Source: Isoetes taiwanensis (lineage: Eukaryota > Streptophyta > Lycopodiopsida > Isoetales > Isoetaceae). Taken from it: DNA of 64,000 nucleotides. The stretch lies in assembly GCA_021234155.1 (NCBI GenBank), contig JAJEKV010000205.1:605501-669500 (forward strand), written 5' to 3'. A model generated the notes under the pieces. It was given only the letters and a program-made list of their open reading frames with translations, was not told the DNA's origin and did no database searches. Both the position numbers and the translations under genes were made by a program. This document shows positions 1 to 12,081 of the stretch, one piece after another. How positions within the stretch are numbered: the first letter of the stretch is position 1; every line of letters starts with the position of its first letter.

Positions 1-677
1 GCTACAGAAAATACAAGGCTCCAACAAATGGTAAGATTCTGGGCATTCTTTATTGATGCATGCAAATTTTACTGGTTCATCTCACATGTTTTCTCGCTCT
101 ATTTACGTTGACATTGGGACTGTTTCTTCAGAACTTAGAATAACCCTTTCTCATTCTATTGTGCGCACAGTTACAGAGATTAGGAAGTAGGATTCTTATA
201 TTAGGTCGTTTTTGTCTCAGGAACCTTGACTGTCCAAGCCTCTATTTCAAGTAAGTACTTGCCAAGAATTATTTTATGATTCAAAAACTTCTATTTGAGG
301 TTACTAAAATTCAATAGTAAATGTGAATACTATCCTTTTAGAAACCTGACAAATAATTAGCCCATGTTCTTCCTACTTGTCTTTCGGAATTGCTTGCAAA
401 AATTACGGCTTGCGAACTTGTAGCTGTCGTTTTGTTGATCAGAGAATAGCTTGGCATGGTTTTCCGTAGATTAGATTGTGGCAAGCCCTAGTTGGGTCTT
501 CATTGTGCTGCTAAGGCTTGCACGCTTCCAACTTTTCCTTCTTATGTTTACTCTTAAATTTGTTGATTTGTTTATAGGTTATCCAAAGAAATTTGCTACA
601 ATGGATTCGATAGGAACAGAGAAATATTTTTACAAGCTGAATTGTGGAAGTCTTTCAATATCTCCCTCACTTTTTGA
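1..677 (+). CDS. 3' end of an unidentified spliced gene (partial)
   Basis: Three segments join in one frame with canonical splice signals. Exon A is 1-30 (donor gtaag at 31), exon B is 171-250 (acceptor after gcgcacag, donor gtaagt at 251) and exon C starts at 578 (acceptor after tttatag) and reaches a TGA at 675-677. The joined frame gives about 69 residues, including the stretch LGRFCLRNLDCPSLYF followed by KLSKEICYNGFDRNRE. I do not recognise the family. A competing frame across exon C stays open from 478 to 822 and has a donor-like gtaata at 808, so the true reading of the last exon is uncertain. The gene begins outside the window. Confidence 0.3.
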
Positions 678-3600
678 CATGGTATGTGATTTAGAAATTA
701 TTATACCTTCACGAGTTCATGCCTGTGGACGTGGACGGGCAATAAATGTAATAAGCAAAAGGTGTGAGGCAGCTCTTCAATCTCATTTTCTACCTTTGGC
801 TTCGGAGGTAATATTGGGATAATCCTGTTTGATTTATTAAATTGCATGACATATTTAAAATCATCTTCTAAAATCATCACGCTTCAAGTTACAATTATTA
901 CTGCAGGTTATGACAAATTGCTGGAAAAGCAAGTTGTGGTTGTTTCTTCAAATTTTGTGAGTAGTATACAACTAATTTTTTTCCACTATGGTAGAGTTTG
1001 AGTTTTTATTTTAGCCTAACTATCTCAAAATCCCTTGTTCAAGAATCCTACTCGCTGTTGTGCTTTTGTTAAAACCTATGCTCAGGCCATTTGTGTGACA
1101 AAGCCTCTTGCTTCTGGTACGTACAAACATTTTTATCCCTGCCATATGTCTCAGGGAATTGGTTATAATGGAGAATGAGTGTAGTAGCCTAGATACAAAA
1201 TAGTGGAGCTTCTTGATCTGGGATGCAGCATGGTTGTAGCTGCATTTTTCAAATATTCAAATACATAGTAAAATCATGAATAGGTGCACATTTGATGTCA
1301 TACACAAGGCTTATTCACAGTGAAAGATCTAGGCTTAAGATAAAAAGCCTAAAATTGAAGAGGAATGCCTCAAGAATTTCAGATTTCTTTCTATAGAGAT
1401 CAAATATGTGTGTCAAGTTACGTGTGCTTATGTAATTTCTATGTTTGAGTCTTCCTTTTATACTCTATTTATAGAGATGCTACTGCGGCGCGAGAAAACT
1501 AGCGCATGCCTTAAGGGTAATGTCAAAGTTCTTTAACTTCTTACGATGCATAAGGGGCTTTTCACACGACTAGTGTGTCTTATATTTTAAGGCATGCTAT
1601 TGGTCCATGTCTGTGAAAGAAGTATGCGGACAAGATAAGATTGGCCATGAGACTTGACAATATACTTATGCCAGTTGGCTCTATAGTGTATTCCAGTTAG
1701 CTATACATTTTTCAGCTAGACACGAGGCTTGACACTATACGTATGCCAGTTGGCTCTATAGTTGCCTACTTTACATATGCCAGTTGGCTATATAATTATG
1801 TGAATATGACAGCAGAGTACAGCACAGTGGTGCTCTAACTGGTGCTCTAGTTTCTAAAAACTCCATTAACAAGGTATGTTCTAAATCTAGAATCTACTCT
1901 TGCTTTAAATTATGGGATGAGGCTTAACCCCTGCTGTGCCAGTGGGGGTTAGCTCTCCCCATGGTCACAGATTGATACTATCAAGGTGTGTTTACCCTCA
2001 TTCCACGGTAGGTGGTAGGGTTTTTTTTATTGTAATGTTGGCAATTTCGTTGGCTGTGCAAGGCAGGTTTGGCTGAGTAACTGAGCAACATGCACCTCAG
2101 ACTGTAGGTTCCCCTTTGGGCATATTCAAGGGCAAAGGTACTTTATGAAGCTACATTTGCTTATTCTAAATTCCTTGATATGGGATATAGTTATGAAAGT
2201 CAAATAATAACTTAGACAAGTGAAATGCTTCATCTAATTAAAGCATATGCATGCATCTTTTTCTAAAATGCATGTTGGACATGTAGAGATCAACATGCAA
2301 GTGTTGCATGCAACTTTTAATAGCAAGAGGTTTATTTCAAACGTGGATTTCCTATTGCCAATTGCTCTCATAAAAGATATTGGTAAGTAAATATAAGCTC
2401 TCTATTTTTCTATTGAAAAATAAAAAGGTAAACATTTAGGGCATAGATAATTAATGGTTTAGCATTGTATACCCTAAAAATTATGCATTATGCTCTTTGC
2501 TGAGAAGAACGGCGGATAGATTTCCGGCTTCCCATTCTCATTCTCTATTCTCTGAAGATCGGTGCCTAAGCATTCAATCTTGAGGGAAATGCTTTGAAGT
2601 AGATCTGATAGAAGCACTCTGAAGCGCATTCGATAGAAGTGCTCAAGCGGATGACTAAGGTGCAATGCAAAATGACGAAGGTGCAATGCAAAATGCCCGG
2701 GGGGCTTGTTTGTAGATACCTTTTGGAGCTTTGTAGCAAATGATGCGGGATATAAGAAGAAGAATATTTCATTCTGAGCCCTTTGCGGTTGCCGGTTGTA
2801 ACATAGCTCTTAATTGAAATACTTGGAGTATTTTGCATTTGCACGAGAATATGCAAAATGTCTTCATTTTACAAAAGCCCGAAGAGTGATGTTGGCTTGA
2901 ACAGAGTCTATTCTCCATACACGAAGGATTTTTGAAGCTTCGAATGATATGGAGCGGCTTATAAACGTGTTTTATGCATATTTCATTCTTTGGTTTTTAA
3001 CCATCACGAAAGCAAGCATGCAATGTGGTAGGTGTTCACAGTTTTAGAATACTTGAGAACTTAGACACGCACATATATAGTAACAAAGATTTGCGCTTAG
3101 CAAGATATCTACATATTGATATATTGATCTAGAATTAATTTGGAAGAGTCTTCTCGCAGTGGTTTTAATTCCGTTTGTGTTGCACTAGCTTCTAGTTGTT
3201 GCATAATATAGAATTTACAGATCGAGGCTCTTGTATGAGCAATACATGATGCTATATAGGTCTGATATAGTCAGGTTCTATGATTATTTTAGAACATGCA
3301 GATACATATTGCGCTTAAATAATGATCTGATTGTACCAAGCTTAATGTGTATTAACAGAATTTACATCCTGCTCAAGCTTGCTAGGATTTCTCCTTCTAT
3401 TCTTTTAGTTAAATTTGGCTAGAAGGGCAAGAGGCACAATGGGTAATCAGTGATAAACTGAAAATCCCAATGTACTTTTTGGCCCTTGCCCTGATACCGT
3501 TTTCACGCTAACAGGGTACAGGTACGGGATTTTCTTCCCATTGTTCCTTTTGCTTTTGTAGTTGGATTTGACTGGAAGAATGATGGAGATCTTGCTCACT

Positions 3601-4058
3601 TGTTTGGCGGAACTTGACACTAAGAAGTTCACGTTGACAAAGGCATCACATAAACGGGTTTTTTTAGAATATTATCATTTTAGCTTTGCTTTCTAGCAAG
3701 ATCTGTGACTAGGAAAGATCAAACTTGTAATTACAATACTATTTGATACATTAGTCTCCAGATATTAGATCAACAGGAGGCGTAATAGATAAATGCTTAT
3801 TGCAATGATCTATGATCAATACATATTGAAATGCTTAAATATTGACGAGATATTAATGATAAGAAAAGTATTTTTGTTGAAATAGTAAGATTTTGCTGTG
3901 GCTTTATGGATGACCAAATGCTATATTGGCTGAAATTACAAGAATGAACAAGTAAAAATGGGTAAAAGGATACTATGCCAGAAATGCTCATACTGGTAGT
4001 AGGATGATAATACTGCCAAGGGATTGACTGAGGTAGATGTCTGGTCTAGGTTTACTAG
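678..4058. other. No recognisable gene; AT-rich intergenic DNA
   Basis: I see only short open frames with no family resemblance. The stretch contains the 20-bp repeats at 1667-1794 described separately. A weak splice-like pattern (907-953, 1086-1117) may be more of the left-edge gene, but its frames do not join without stops. Confidence 0.5.
1667..1794. repeat. Three copies of a TATGCCAGTTGGCTCTATAG repeat
   Basis: Near-identical 20-bp units occur at 1667-1686, 1742-1761 and 1776-1794. The first two are each preceded by a related GAGRCTTGACAMTATAC segment, so the unit is part of a longer diverged direct repeat of about 75 bp. Confidence 0.75.
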
Positions 4059-4440
4059 TTTTTTTTTTTTTTTTTTTTTTTGATCAAGTTCAACCACAGG
4101 TCTTTTGTGCCTTTGTAATTTTTTGAAAAAACAGATACCACAGGCCTTAGTGCCTTTCTTTGATCTCACCCTTCTGTTAAACAGGCCTTAGTGCCGACTC
4201 CTGAAACACAGGCCTTAGTGCCTTGTAATATATGATGGCCTTAGTGCCTTTTTTTAATATATACAGGCCTTGTGCCTTTCTGAAGTATTCTGTTTTGTAA
4301 TATTCTGAAGTATTCTGTTCTGAAGTATTCTGTTTTCTGTTTTAATCAATTGGTTTTGTAATACCTTTTTATTATGCCTTCAGTTTAATCCAGGCCTTGT
4401 GCAAGTTTAATTCAGCTTTAATCCGCTTTTACCTTTGGAA
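4059..4440. repeat. 23-nt T tract followed by an array of GGCCTTAGTGCC repeats
   Basis: A run of 23 T (4059-4081) is followed by about seven copies of ACAGGCCTTAGTGCCTT or close variants, at roughly 4095, 4139, 4181, 4205, 4235, 4263 and 4392. Three copies of GAAGTATTCTGTT lie at 4281-4338. The pattern resembles the 3' untranslated tails of plant L1-type LINEs. The orientation is unclear, because the T tract implies minus while the motif resembles sense tails on plus. Confidence 0.5.
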
Positions 4441-4568
4441 TTCATTCAACATTCGAAAGTACAAAATTTCAGAACGGAAGCATCAAAAATGAGAATGCAA
4501 AATACAGAAACTTTTTTATATTCATAAAAGTACCTATACAGTACCCCTTTACACAATTGCTCTTTCCA

Positions 4569-7500
4569 CTATTCCAACAACGTGGGAAGCCTCTCTAGAA
4601 TATCTTGTTCTTCTTTGGCACTTAGAGTGTAAACTACTCCCCGCTTAACAACGTGCTTTGCTTGAACCAACCTGACTTTGTTCTTTGCAACTTGAGTGGC
4701 ATAAACAATTGCTTTATTTCCTCTACAAAACTTGTAGCTGGATTTACAATTCACCAACTTCTCATAGTATGTCCCTTCTATGACCTCATCCCCTTTCACA
4801 AACTTCTGCCCTTGCATATCTACAAAGCCTTCTAACACCAAGTACTTAGCTTTGGTACATAGGATAAGGTAGAATTTCACATTCTCATGATTGTTATTTG
4901 GAGCCACCACTGCAAAGACATCACCTATAGATACTTGCATGCTACATAAGTCGGGCCACGCCAATATATGCTTCTTTCTCCCCGTGATCATGTACTTCTT
5001 CTTCAACAATAGCTTTGATAATGTACCACAATTAGTTCAAACTTCTTAGTATATGATACATTGGGGCAAGATTCCCAATTCAAATCTAAACAATATGTGC
5101 AAAAGCAAGAGAGGTTTCTGACCTGTAAATGTGTCATGTGATTTGAACACCCATGGAAACAATGAAGGTTTCTAGATCCTTCAATAGAACGTGCTTCCCA
5201 CGGATTTTTTCTGTCCACTTGTCCTATTTCAACCTCCCAAAAAGTTCTACTTACGGTTTGAATCTTCTTTTTTATATGTTGTGGGTGTTCTTTGTTGACA
5301 TGTAACCGCTTTAGCCATTCCACCACCTCTCGTGCATTGGTCATCTTGTCGCCCTTCAATCAGGCCGCTCTCAAAGCCCTCTTTATTATGCCCCGCACCA
5401 TCATGTTCTCCCTTCCCATGGCCAGAGCACCAAAAGTTCCACATCATGTCTAAACCTGTTAAAGATTTGAATCTAGCATCAAAGTAAAATGATTTTTTAC
5501 CTTTGAATTGTGAGGTCGCACCATCCGAGAAGACATAATGCTTCTTCAAAGTGATTTCCTTCTCTTGCATCCAATGATTGTGTAAGAGAAAGCAATGCCG
5601 CACAAACAAAGAATCGTATTTTTACGTCATCGATATATAAAAATGTTCTTCCTTGATCATTTCTTGTGTCTCAGGATCCCTTCTATATGTGAGATGCACA
5701 AGAATAGTGATCTGCTCATTATGCCAATGCTTGGACTGGACTTCACTCTGCTCCTTGAAAGAGTAATTTCTCGCAAAGTCAACCATCGATACAATAGTAT
5801 CATCACAAAAACCTGTTCAAGAGTTGTCTAAACATGGCTTGTCGCCATTTATACCGAAATTATGTGTCACAAACTCCTTTGCTTTAGATCTGAAGGTTTC
5901 CATCAAAACATTGGGTGAAGTCGTAAATATTGATGCTCAATTCTTTTTTGGGTTTGCCATTTTATCCTTACCAATTTCAATGTAGTCTATGTTCTCCCAA
6001 GTGATTTTTGAGGTACTGTCATTTGTTTCTTCTTTTGGACACCTTTCCATTTTGTCCACACCACATTTGCTGTAGGTTCCTGACAAGCATGCTTCATTGT
6101 GCCACTCCTCACCTTCAGGCTTTGGGCAAACCATGCTTCTCCACATGTCACTGTTAGACTGCCAAACATGTCTTGCTGCATTGCACCCTACTTGGCTTGC
6201 CGTGGTGGTCACAGATCTTGCACTCACAGTGCAATCAAGACCACTGCACCATGGACTTTTTTCCTCATGTTCTTCACCCCTTCCCTCAAAGATTGACATC
6301 CTCTCATGATAGACACAACAATGTATTGAATTCGATAGCTTTACAACAAAGTAAGGCTTTAATTTCTCAAGGCTCTCTCGCTTAATTTGAACATCCGGAT
6401 TGTCTTGCTTGAAACTAGTGAAGAATTTTGTCAGAATAAGAATAGCAAACTACTTAGTAAATGCTAATGCTAATACCACTAGAAAAAACAACTGCTAATG
6501 AATAGCAACTTAGAACTAATTACTGATTCCATTAGCATTACAACATAACCCTTAGCAAACCAAACCACTAACTAGTGCTAGGACATTGAGATGAAAGCAT
6601 TGCTAATCTGTAGTGGTAGGTGGTGCTTCACTAACTACAGATTAAGTTTAGTGCTAATATTGACAAAATTACTAACAGTGGAACAACATTAAGGAAATTA
6701 GTAATATTAGCACTGTCATTTACAAAATCACTAACAGTGGCACTAACATCAACACAATTACTAAACGTGGCACCAACATTATAAAGGTGAGAAACCTTAG
6801 CACTATATCAAAAAATGATCCATTATCAACCATCAATAGCACTAAGACTTGCTACCACGAGAAGAACGTGCAGATTAATTCCATTAGCAGATCATATTAG
6901 AATCAATACTTCAAAACTTATAAAAAATATTAGTATTAGTAAACGTGAAAAAGACTTAGTAAAAAACTGATCTACAGATAGTATACCTGGCTCACATCAA
7001 GGTAATGTGTTGGATGCTTAGGATGTTTTCCTCTACCAGATCTGACGTCCTTGAAGTTAGGTGAAACTCTGGTGTAGTTTGTCCAATAATCCACAACTTT
7101 TTCAATCACTTCTTGGCTCAGGGAATCCTTTTCTTCTTCCTTCCCCAAGAGTCCACAATCGTTTTTATTACTAATTGCAACACGGTGCTTCTTAGCTCGA
7201 ACAATTCCTTGGATGAATTCCTAAAGCCTTGGCGCCTAATCTTTTGCTTCCATGCCGACCTTCCCAAGTGCCATGACTAATGCTCTTTTTTTCGCTAATT
7301 TGTCATTGGACTCCCTCCTTTCTCGTGTTGTATGGTTTCTTGGATGCTACAGGCAATTTTTATTGCGGAACAATCTTTTTCCTTATCGATTAATCGCAAC
7401 CCGCATAATTTTCCGTTTCTACACTAGATGCCATACTTTTTTTCTTTTCCGGGTGCGTGAGACATCGAAACCCGCCAAATCCAAAAACGCGTGATTATGG

Positions 7501-7642
7501 AGGCTGCATGTTGCAATTGCTTTTTTGAGTGCTCAATACTCCAATCTAAATTTTCATTTGACAATTGTTGCCTCATCTTGCTTGCTCTTTGCCGTTGCTT
7601 CTACAAACGCCATTTTCGCCTCCTATCTTCGTCATTAGTCAT
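4569..7642 (-). pseudogene. Broken DDE/RNase H-like transposase gene, copy 1
   Basis: Reading from 7642 downwards, an N-terminal lysine/arginine-rich segment starts MTNDEDRRRKWRL and has an in-frame stop. It leads into VVDYWTNYTRVSPNFKDVRSG, which ends at a donor near 6987. A roughly 540-bp intron follows, and the reading resumes at about 6449 with FKQDNPDVQIKRE and LEKLKPYFV. Next come a cysteine-rich segment, MVDFARNYSFKEQSEVQSKHW, then SDGATSQFK, WNFWCSGHGKGEHDGAG, LSCFCTYC and a C-terminal domain at 5009-4569 (GDVFAVVAP). The order DFAxNY-QSxHW, SDGxxxQFK, HGKGxHDGxG is shared with a widespread eukaryotic transposon-derived protein family that I know from animals and plants but cannot name. 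The acidic residues of these motifs are the likely catalytic DDE set. At least two frameshifts or stops break it. A relative lies at 55342-57056. Confidence 0.7.
6450..6987 (-). repeat. Intron of the transposase gene carrying GCTAAT/ACTAACAGTGG repeats
   Basis: The inferred intron is full of degenerate units such as CACTAACAGTGGCACTAACATC, AGTAATATTAGCACT and ACTAAACGTGGCACC between about 6470 and 6800. A CACTAGAAAAAAC sequence at 6477 looks like one end of a CACTA-type element, and the repeats would then be its subterminal repeats. I found no matching opposite end. Confidence 0.4.
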
Positions 7643-9149
7643 TGGATCACAAGAAGCCTGAACAAAAAATGGATGGAAAGAAAGAAACGAGATCTCTCTC
7701 CCTCGAGAAAGGGGGAATCAACCACCCCCCGATATTCTTGTTAATTTTGAATTTTCCTCTTCCCATATTACTAAAAAATAGTGCTAATTTGGGTGGACAA
7801 AAGGACACTAAAAATGAGACACCGTAACATGCGAGGACCCTGATCTATTTGCTGAGATTCCCTCTTCTGAGCAGCTTGATTTCTTCATAACAATAGCTTT
7901 CATAAGCTCCAAAGCTTAACGTAAAAAATGAGCTCATAGTCAGCATCAAAATGTAAGATGAAGAATTAGCAGCATAATAAAATATCTGAGATTTACTCCT
8001 TTGTCCTTTTGATACAAATTGTTGTTTGTGCAATCACACGGGGAATGTCACTGAATGGAGTACGCTTGCAAAAAGTACATGTTGCAGCATTTCTTTGTCT
8101 GGAGAATGCATCCTTCTCTAGCAAACACACTTAGAAATCTTTAATAAACCAACTTAAATAATCAGCTGATATGGTTAATTTCGCAAGAGGATTTAGAAGA
8201 CTGCCCATGACAATATAGACTTGCGGCAGAAAACTCCCTAATTGAGGATCTTATCAGAATGAGAATCGTTACTTCAATTATTTGCTGGTAACCAAGAGCC
8301 AAGCCAGAAGAAATCGTTTGAGAATGCCTATATACCATTTTTAAACCCAAGAAATTGCATATCAGAATTTTGGCTAAATCTATGGCATACCTGTTGAATC
8401 CATCCAGCACAACATTTCAACCCAATGTTTGTTGTAATCTGGTGTTTGTTGCTTTTAATGGTTGCGGCGACAAGATGTTATTAAGCCACTTCATAGAAAT
8501 CCCTTGGCAATGTTGAGAAGAGGCAATAGCTGTTGCTGCATGTTATATGAAGAAGGGATCTCTGTTAGTCGTTTGTCCAAATACCCTACGTATGCTTTGG
8601 TTTGAAGAACTTAAAAGATGGCTTACATGTCTTTCTCCTATAGATATCCATATTGGTAAGCTCTTCGGCTCCTTCATTCCATTCACAAGATTGTCTCCTA
8701 CAATCAATCATCAAACAAAGGAAAGGAATCCGAGTGGGACCTTTTGGAATGGTCTCAAAAGTGGATCGGAACACATGTTCTGCCAATGAAAGTGGATAAA
8801 TTCGCACCAGGAATTGTGACCACCTTGACTTCGCAGCCTATTTTAGCAGGACATTGATTCCACATGCCTACTCCGCAGATCTGTTACAATATACCTTAAC
8901 TTTAGCATCTTCATTGAAACCTACAAGCCTTCATAATCCGAAGCATAGCAAGAGTTGAGGAATGAACATGCTAAACAGTTGCAAATGTACCTGCAATTGT
9001 GCTTCAGATTCCGCTTCCCCTACTTCCCCGTCTGCTTCCGTTGCCATGGATCAACCGGAACGAAAGAAAGGAGCTCATTCATGCCACTGCCATAGACCCG
9101 AACAATCCCTACCGTCAGGCACATCCCAGGCGAATCGTTGCCGTCTAAC
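7643..9149. other. No recognisable gene
   Basis: There are only short unrelated open frames, for example 8162-8410 minus and 8547-8789 plus. None has motifs I recognise. Confidence 0.5.
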
Positions 9150-9360
9150 TGTCACTGGGCGTCACAAAAACCCTAAAAAAGCCCAATCGATCGCATCCGC
9201 TTACGTAGAATATTCTGGGGTATATTATTCTCAGAACAAATCCAAACCTTCAAACCGTCACTCCACCCTCCAACAAGACCAAAAATCCAGGAATTTTAAT
9301 GAAGTGGGGTTTACGAGCGAAATTTCAGAGGTAAAACCTTGACCTTTAGGGTTTTGCCAA
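9150..9360 (+). promoter_or_regulatory. RPA43 promoter with telo-boxes and a site II element
   Basis: AAACCCTAA lies at 9168-9176, followed by AGCCCA at 9180-9185 (reverse complement TGGGCT). A telo-box in the other orientation, TTAGGGTTT, is at 9346-9354. Paired telo-box and TGGGCY site II motifs are a known plant signature of promoters for ribosome-biogenesis and translation genes. Their position 100-290 bp before the RPA43 start codon fits that role. Confidence 0.55.
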
Positions 9361-9457
9361 AACCGGCCGTTTACGATTTGTTAGGTCCTCCGGAATCGTC
9401 TTTGGTAGGGTGGATGCCATTCATCTCTGTGATGATGCAAAGGAAAAATCTCTGCTG

Positions 9458-10950
9458 ATGGATTCACAAACTAATATTGACAAGAATGAGAGTTACTTGA
9501 AAGTAGTAAAAGCAGAGCTGGGTGCATATATGCATCCTTCCAAATCTGGAGATGTAATCAAGGGTGTGAAGGAGCTTCTAAATTCTTTGCTTCTGAGGTT
9601 TTTCTCTTCACATTCATTTCAATGTTCATATGTAGAATATTTCTGAATGAGCTTTTTGTACTGTAAAGCGTCAATGCACGCTGGAAACAAAAAGTACTAG
9701 CAATAAGCCTATTTTTCATCTATTAAGAGTTCTTACTTCTATGCAGGAATAACCAAACTTTTGGAGGAGTGATTTTGGCATATATGAACACTAAAATTGT
9801 AAAGGGAAATCACAAGATTCTTCAGTTTTCAGGATACTTTCATGTTAGGTTGACGTCGAGTCTTTTATTATTTTCGCCTAAGCCTGGAGATCTCATTGGT
9901 AGGTGTGAATTTTCACAGTTTATAAAATTTTAGGCTTGTGCTGTTGTTTATATGTTTGTGCTAGGATGACTATTTTGGTCTTTGAATTTAAATTCAGTAG
10001 GTATGTTTGCTTTAGCTGACCTGTGCCACTGACTTCTCTTCGGTCAGGACAGAAGGAAAAGTCAATAAGATTGAGAAGGAGTACATTGGAGTCCTTATAT
10101 TTGGCTTATTCAATGCAGCAATCAATGTGAATGACATCCGGGAAGATCTATATTTTGATGACAGGGTATGACAATAGTTGTGAGATATGTGTTCTGCTTT
10201 TAGCTTGCTGACTAACTTACAGACAGAGCGAATCTGGGTAAGTGAAAGAGAGCCCCGACATAAAATCAAACTTGGGAGTGGTATATTGTTCTTAGTGAAG
10301 AGGTGTGGTTATGTCTTTAGTGCATGCATATGCTGAGTTTTATCTGAATCTTAGATTGCAGTATGCAGGATCTTGGTGACTTCATTGATATTAGAGGTTC
10401 TCTTCAGCCAGAGAATACAGGCTCTATCAGATGGCTTCGTAAGGAGAAAGAGCCTGTAGATACCAGTATGGACAACCAAGAAAGGTCAAATGTCTATTAA
10501 TTTTTTATTTATTTTTAGTTGCCAATTTTCATGTGTCTGTTTTATGGCTTTGGCAGGTCATCACATAGAAAGAAAAAGAGAAAAAGAGAGGAAGGTACTG
10601 TTCTGATTGATGATAAACAGAACGAAAAGAGGGAGACACAGATGGATGAAGTCAATGATCTTGCAGATTGGAAAGAAGACAGGCAGAGGAAGAGGGATGG
10701 GGAAGCTGATATCATGGGTTGCAATGAGAAGGATGAGAAAAAGAGGAAGAGACGAATGAGTGATGGTGCAGATACTGTGGATGGGAATGGAAACGAATCG
10801 AGAAAGAAGATGCGGCAAATGCATGCCTTTGATACTCTGGAAAATAAAAAAGAAGAGAAAAGGAAGAGAAAGATGGATGATGCAAGTTCCGATGTGTCTG
10901 AAAAGCAGAATGAACATAAAAAGAAAAAGAGAAAATCAGAGAGTTCTTAA
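9458..10950 (+). CDS. RPA43: DNA-directed RNA polymerase I subunit RPA43 (A43/POLR1F-type)
   Basis: The gene has six exons: 9458-9597, 9747-9898, 10053-10165, 10223-10302, 10362-10484 and 10557-10950. All have GT-AG introns with consistent phases and give 333 residues plus stop. RPA43 pairs with RPA14-like subunits to form the stalk of RNA polymerase I, which transcribes rRNA in the nucleolus. Family hallmarks in order are AYMHPSKSGDVIKGVKELL (N-terminal SHS2 domain), TFGGVILAYMNTKI, YFHVRL, LLLFSPKPGDLIEGKVNKI (start of the OB-fold), GVLIFGLFNAAI and VNDIREDLYF. RHKIKLGSGILFLV and IRGSLQPENTGSIRWL follow. Exon 6 encodes a long Lys/Arg/Glu-rich tail with repeated KKRKR clusters, a likely nucleolar localisation signal. 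I chose the ATG at 9458 because it is the first in-frame ATG before the conserved block. No breaks are seen. The upstream exon structure is not certain. Confidence 0.9.
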
Positions 10951-11126
10951 TTTAGAGTGTAAGATCCGGTAAAATTAACATGTTGAATTTACTTATGCAA
11001 TTTTGAAAAAATATCTGTTGCATACTATAATCTGTGTGGACAGACTTTGTATTTTTACGAGATTCAGCCTATTAATGAAGCTTTATCCCAGCAACAATGT
11101 GGTGGTGCAGATTAATATGTGTATGA

Positions 11127-11312
11127 TACGAGTTGCCCTGCTCCTGGTGGCAGGGAACTGCTTGTGGAAATGACACAGATAAAACTTGTGCTGCCATATC
11201 TATTGCCCCTGCTCCATCTGCCCGTGTTTCTTCAGCTGGTAAGAAATCAATAAGTTTTGTTGGAATAGGTATTGGATTTTTGCTAAGCGTGCTTCTTGTC
11301 ATTGGAATCTAA
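11127..11312 (+). pseudogene. C-terminal exon or fragment of a possible GPI-anchored protein
   Basis: The plus frame reads a cysteine-containing segment (LPCSWWQGTACGNDTDKTC), a proline/alanine/serine linker (APAPSA) and then a hydrophobic tail (GIGIGFLLSVLLVIGI) before TAA at 11310. That layout is typical of the C-terminus of plant GPI-anchored proteins. No upstream exon could be joined, because the same frame has a TGA just before 11127. It is probably a relic or a last exon whose partner I cannot see. Confidence 0.3.
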
Positions 11313-11928
11313 AGCTCAATCCTTTTCTAGGGTATATAATGACACATGTGCATGTACTTTTCACAATGATACATCAGAACCTAAGACAAGCTTCTGAAAA
11401 TTCTTTAGCAGCCCACGTTGCATTGAGTTTTAGGGTACGCAAAACATATTATGCAAATCACCGTATCAGGCGCACTCCCTTGCAGAAATTCCCAAATTAT
11501 ACCTGGTATTTTTAAACTTCCTCCTCTTCGTGAACAAGTCTTATTACGACAGAAGGATTGAAGGGTGCCCTGAAGAGCATTATAAATGAACAAGCTATTG
11601 CCCGAATAATGTGTCATTGGAACGTAGGATGACTTCCATTTTGGTCTGCAGTGGATTCTACGTGGTAATCTCAAACTAAGTCTGGAACTGTTCATTATAT
11701 TGGATCTGGGGTGGATTCTCCTTGGCAATTTAGAACTGACATGTACACATTTGTGATCCTTTAGAGCAACAACCTGTATCCTTTTAGAACAGAGCAAAAA
11801 AGGAATCCTCATTTTAACATGAGTCGTTAGCCTTGTTTCGCATCACTGTACTGCTTCTTTCTAAAAAATTTATGAAAGAAAAATTTATGGAAGCTGGTTA
11901 GACAACAGCTACTGATGAACGATCTTTT

Positions 11929-12008
11929 GTTGCATGTATGTAGCTCTGGAAGGAGGTGCATACGATTGTTTGTTGCATGCATGTAGCTCTGGAAGGAGGT
12001 GCATACCA
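11929..12008. repeat. Tandem duplication of a GTAGCTCTGGAAGGAGGTGCATAC unit
   Basis: Two adjacent near-identical units of about 40-50 bp share TTGTTGCATG.ATGTAGCTCTGG and AAGGAGGTGCATAC. Confidence 0.8.
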
Positions 12009-12081
12009 AGTAAAGATTGGTTAACACTAGAGTTAACCACGAGACTATTTCAAGTTGATGGATCATAATTAGGGTGGGTTA

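Noticed and set aside
478-822. 114-codon open frame as the real reading of the left-edge gene
   Set aside because: It begins at a GTG inside what looks like an intron and its frame does not match the phase set by exons 1-30 and 171-250.
8962-9342. 126-codon frame as an upstream exon of RPA43
   Set aside because: It has no family similarity, overlaps the telo-box/site II promoter region and does not join in phase to the exon at 9458.
10542-10917. Minus-strand open frames opposite RPA43 exon 6
   Set aside because: They are shadows of the Lys/Glu-rich plus-strand tail.
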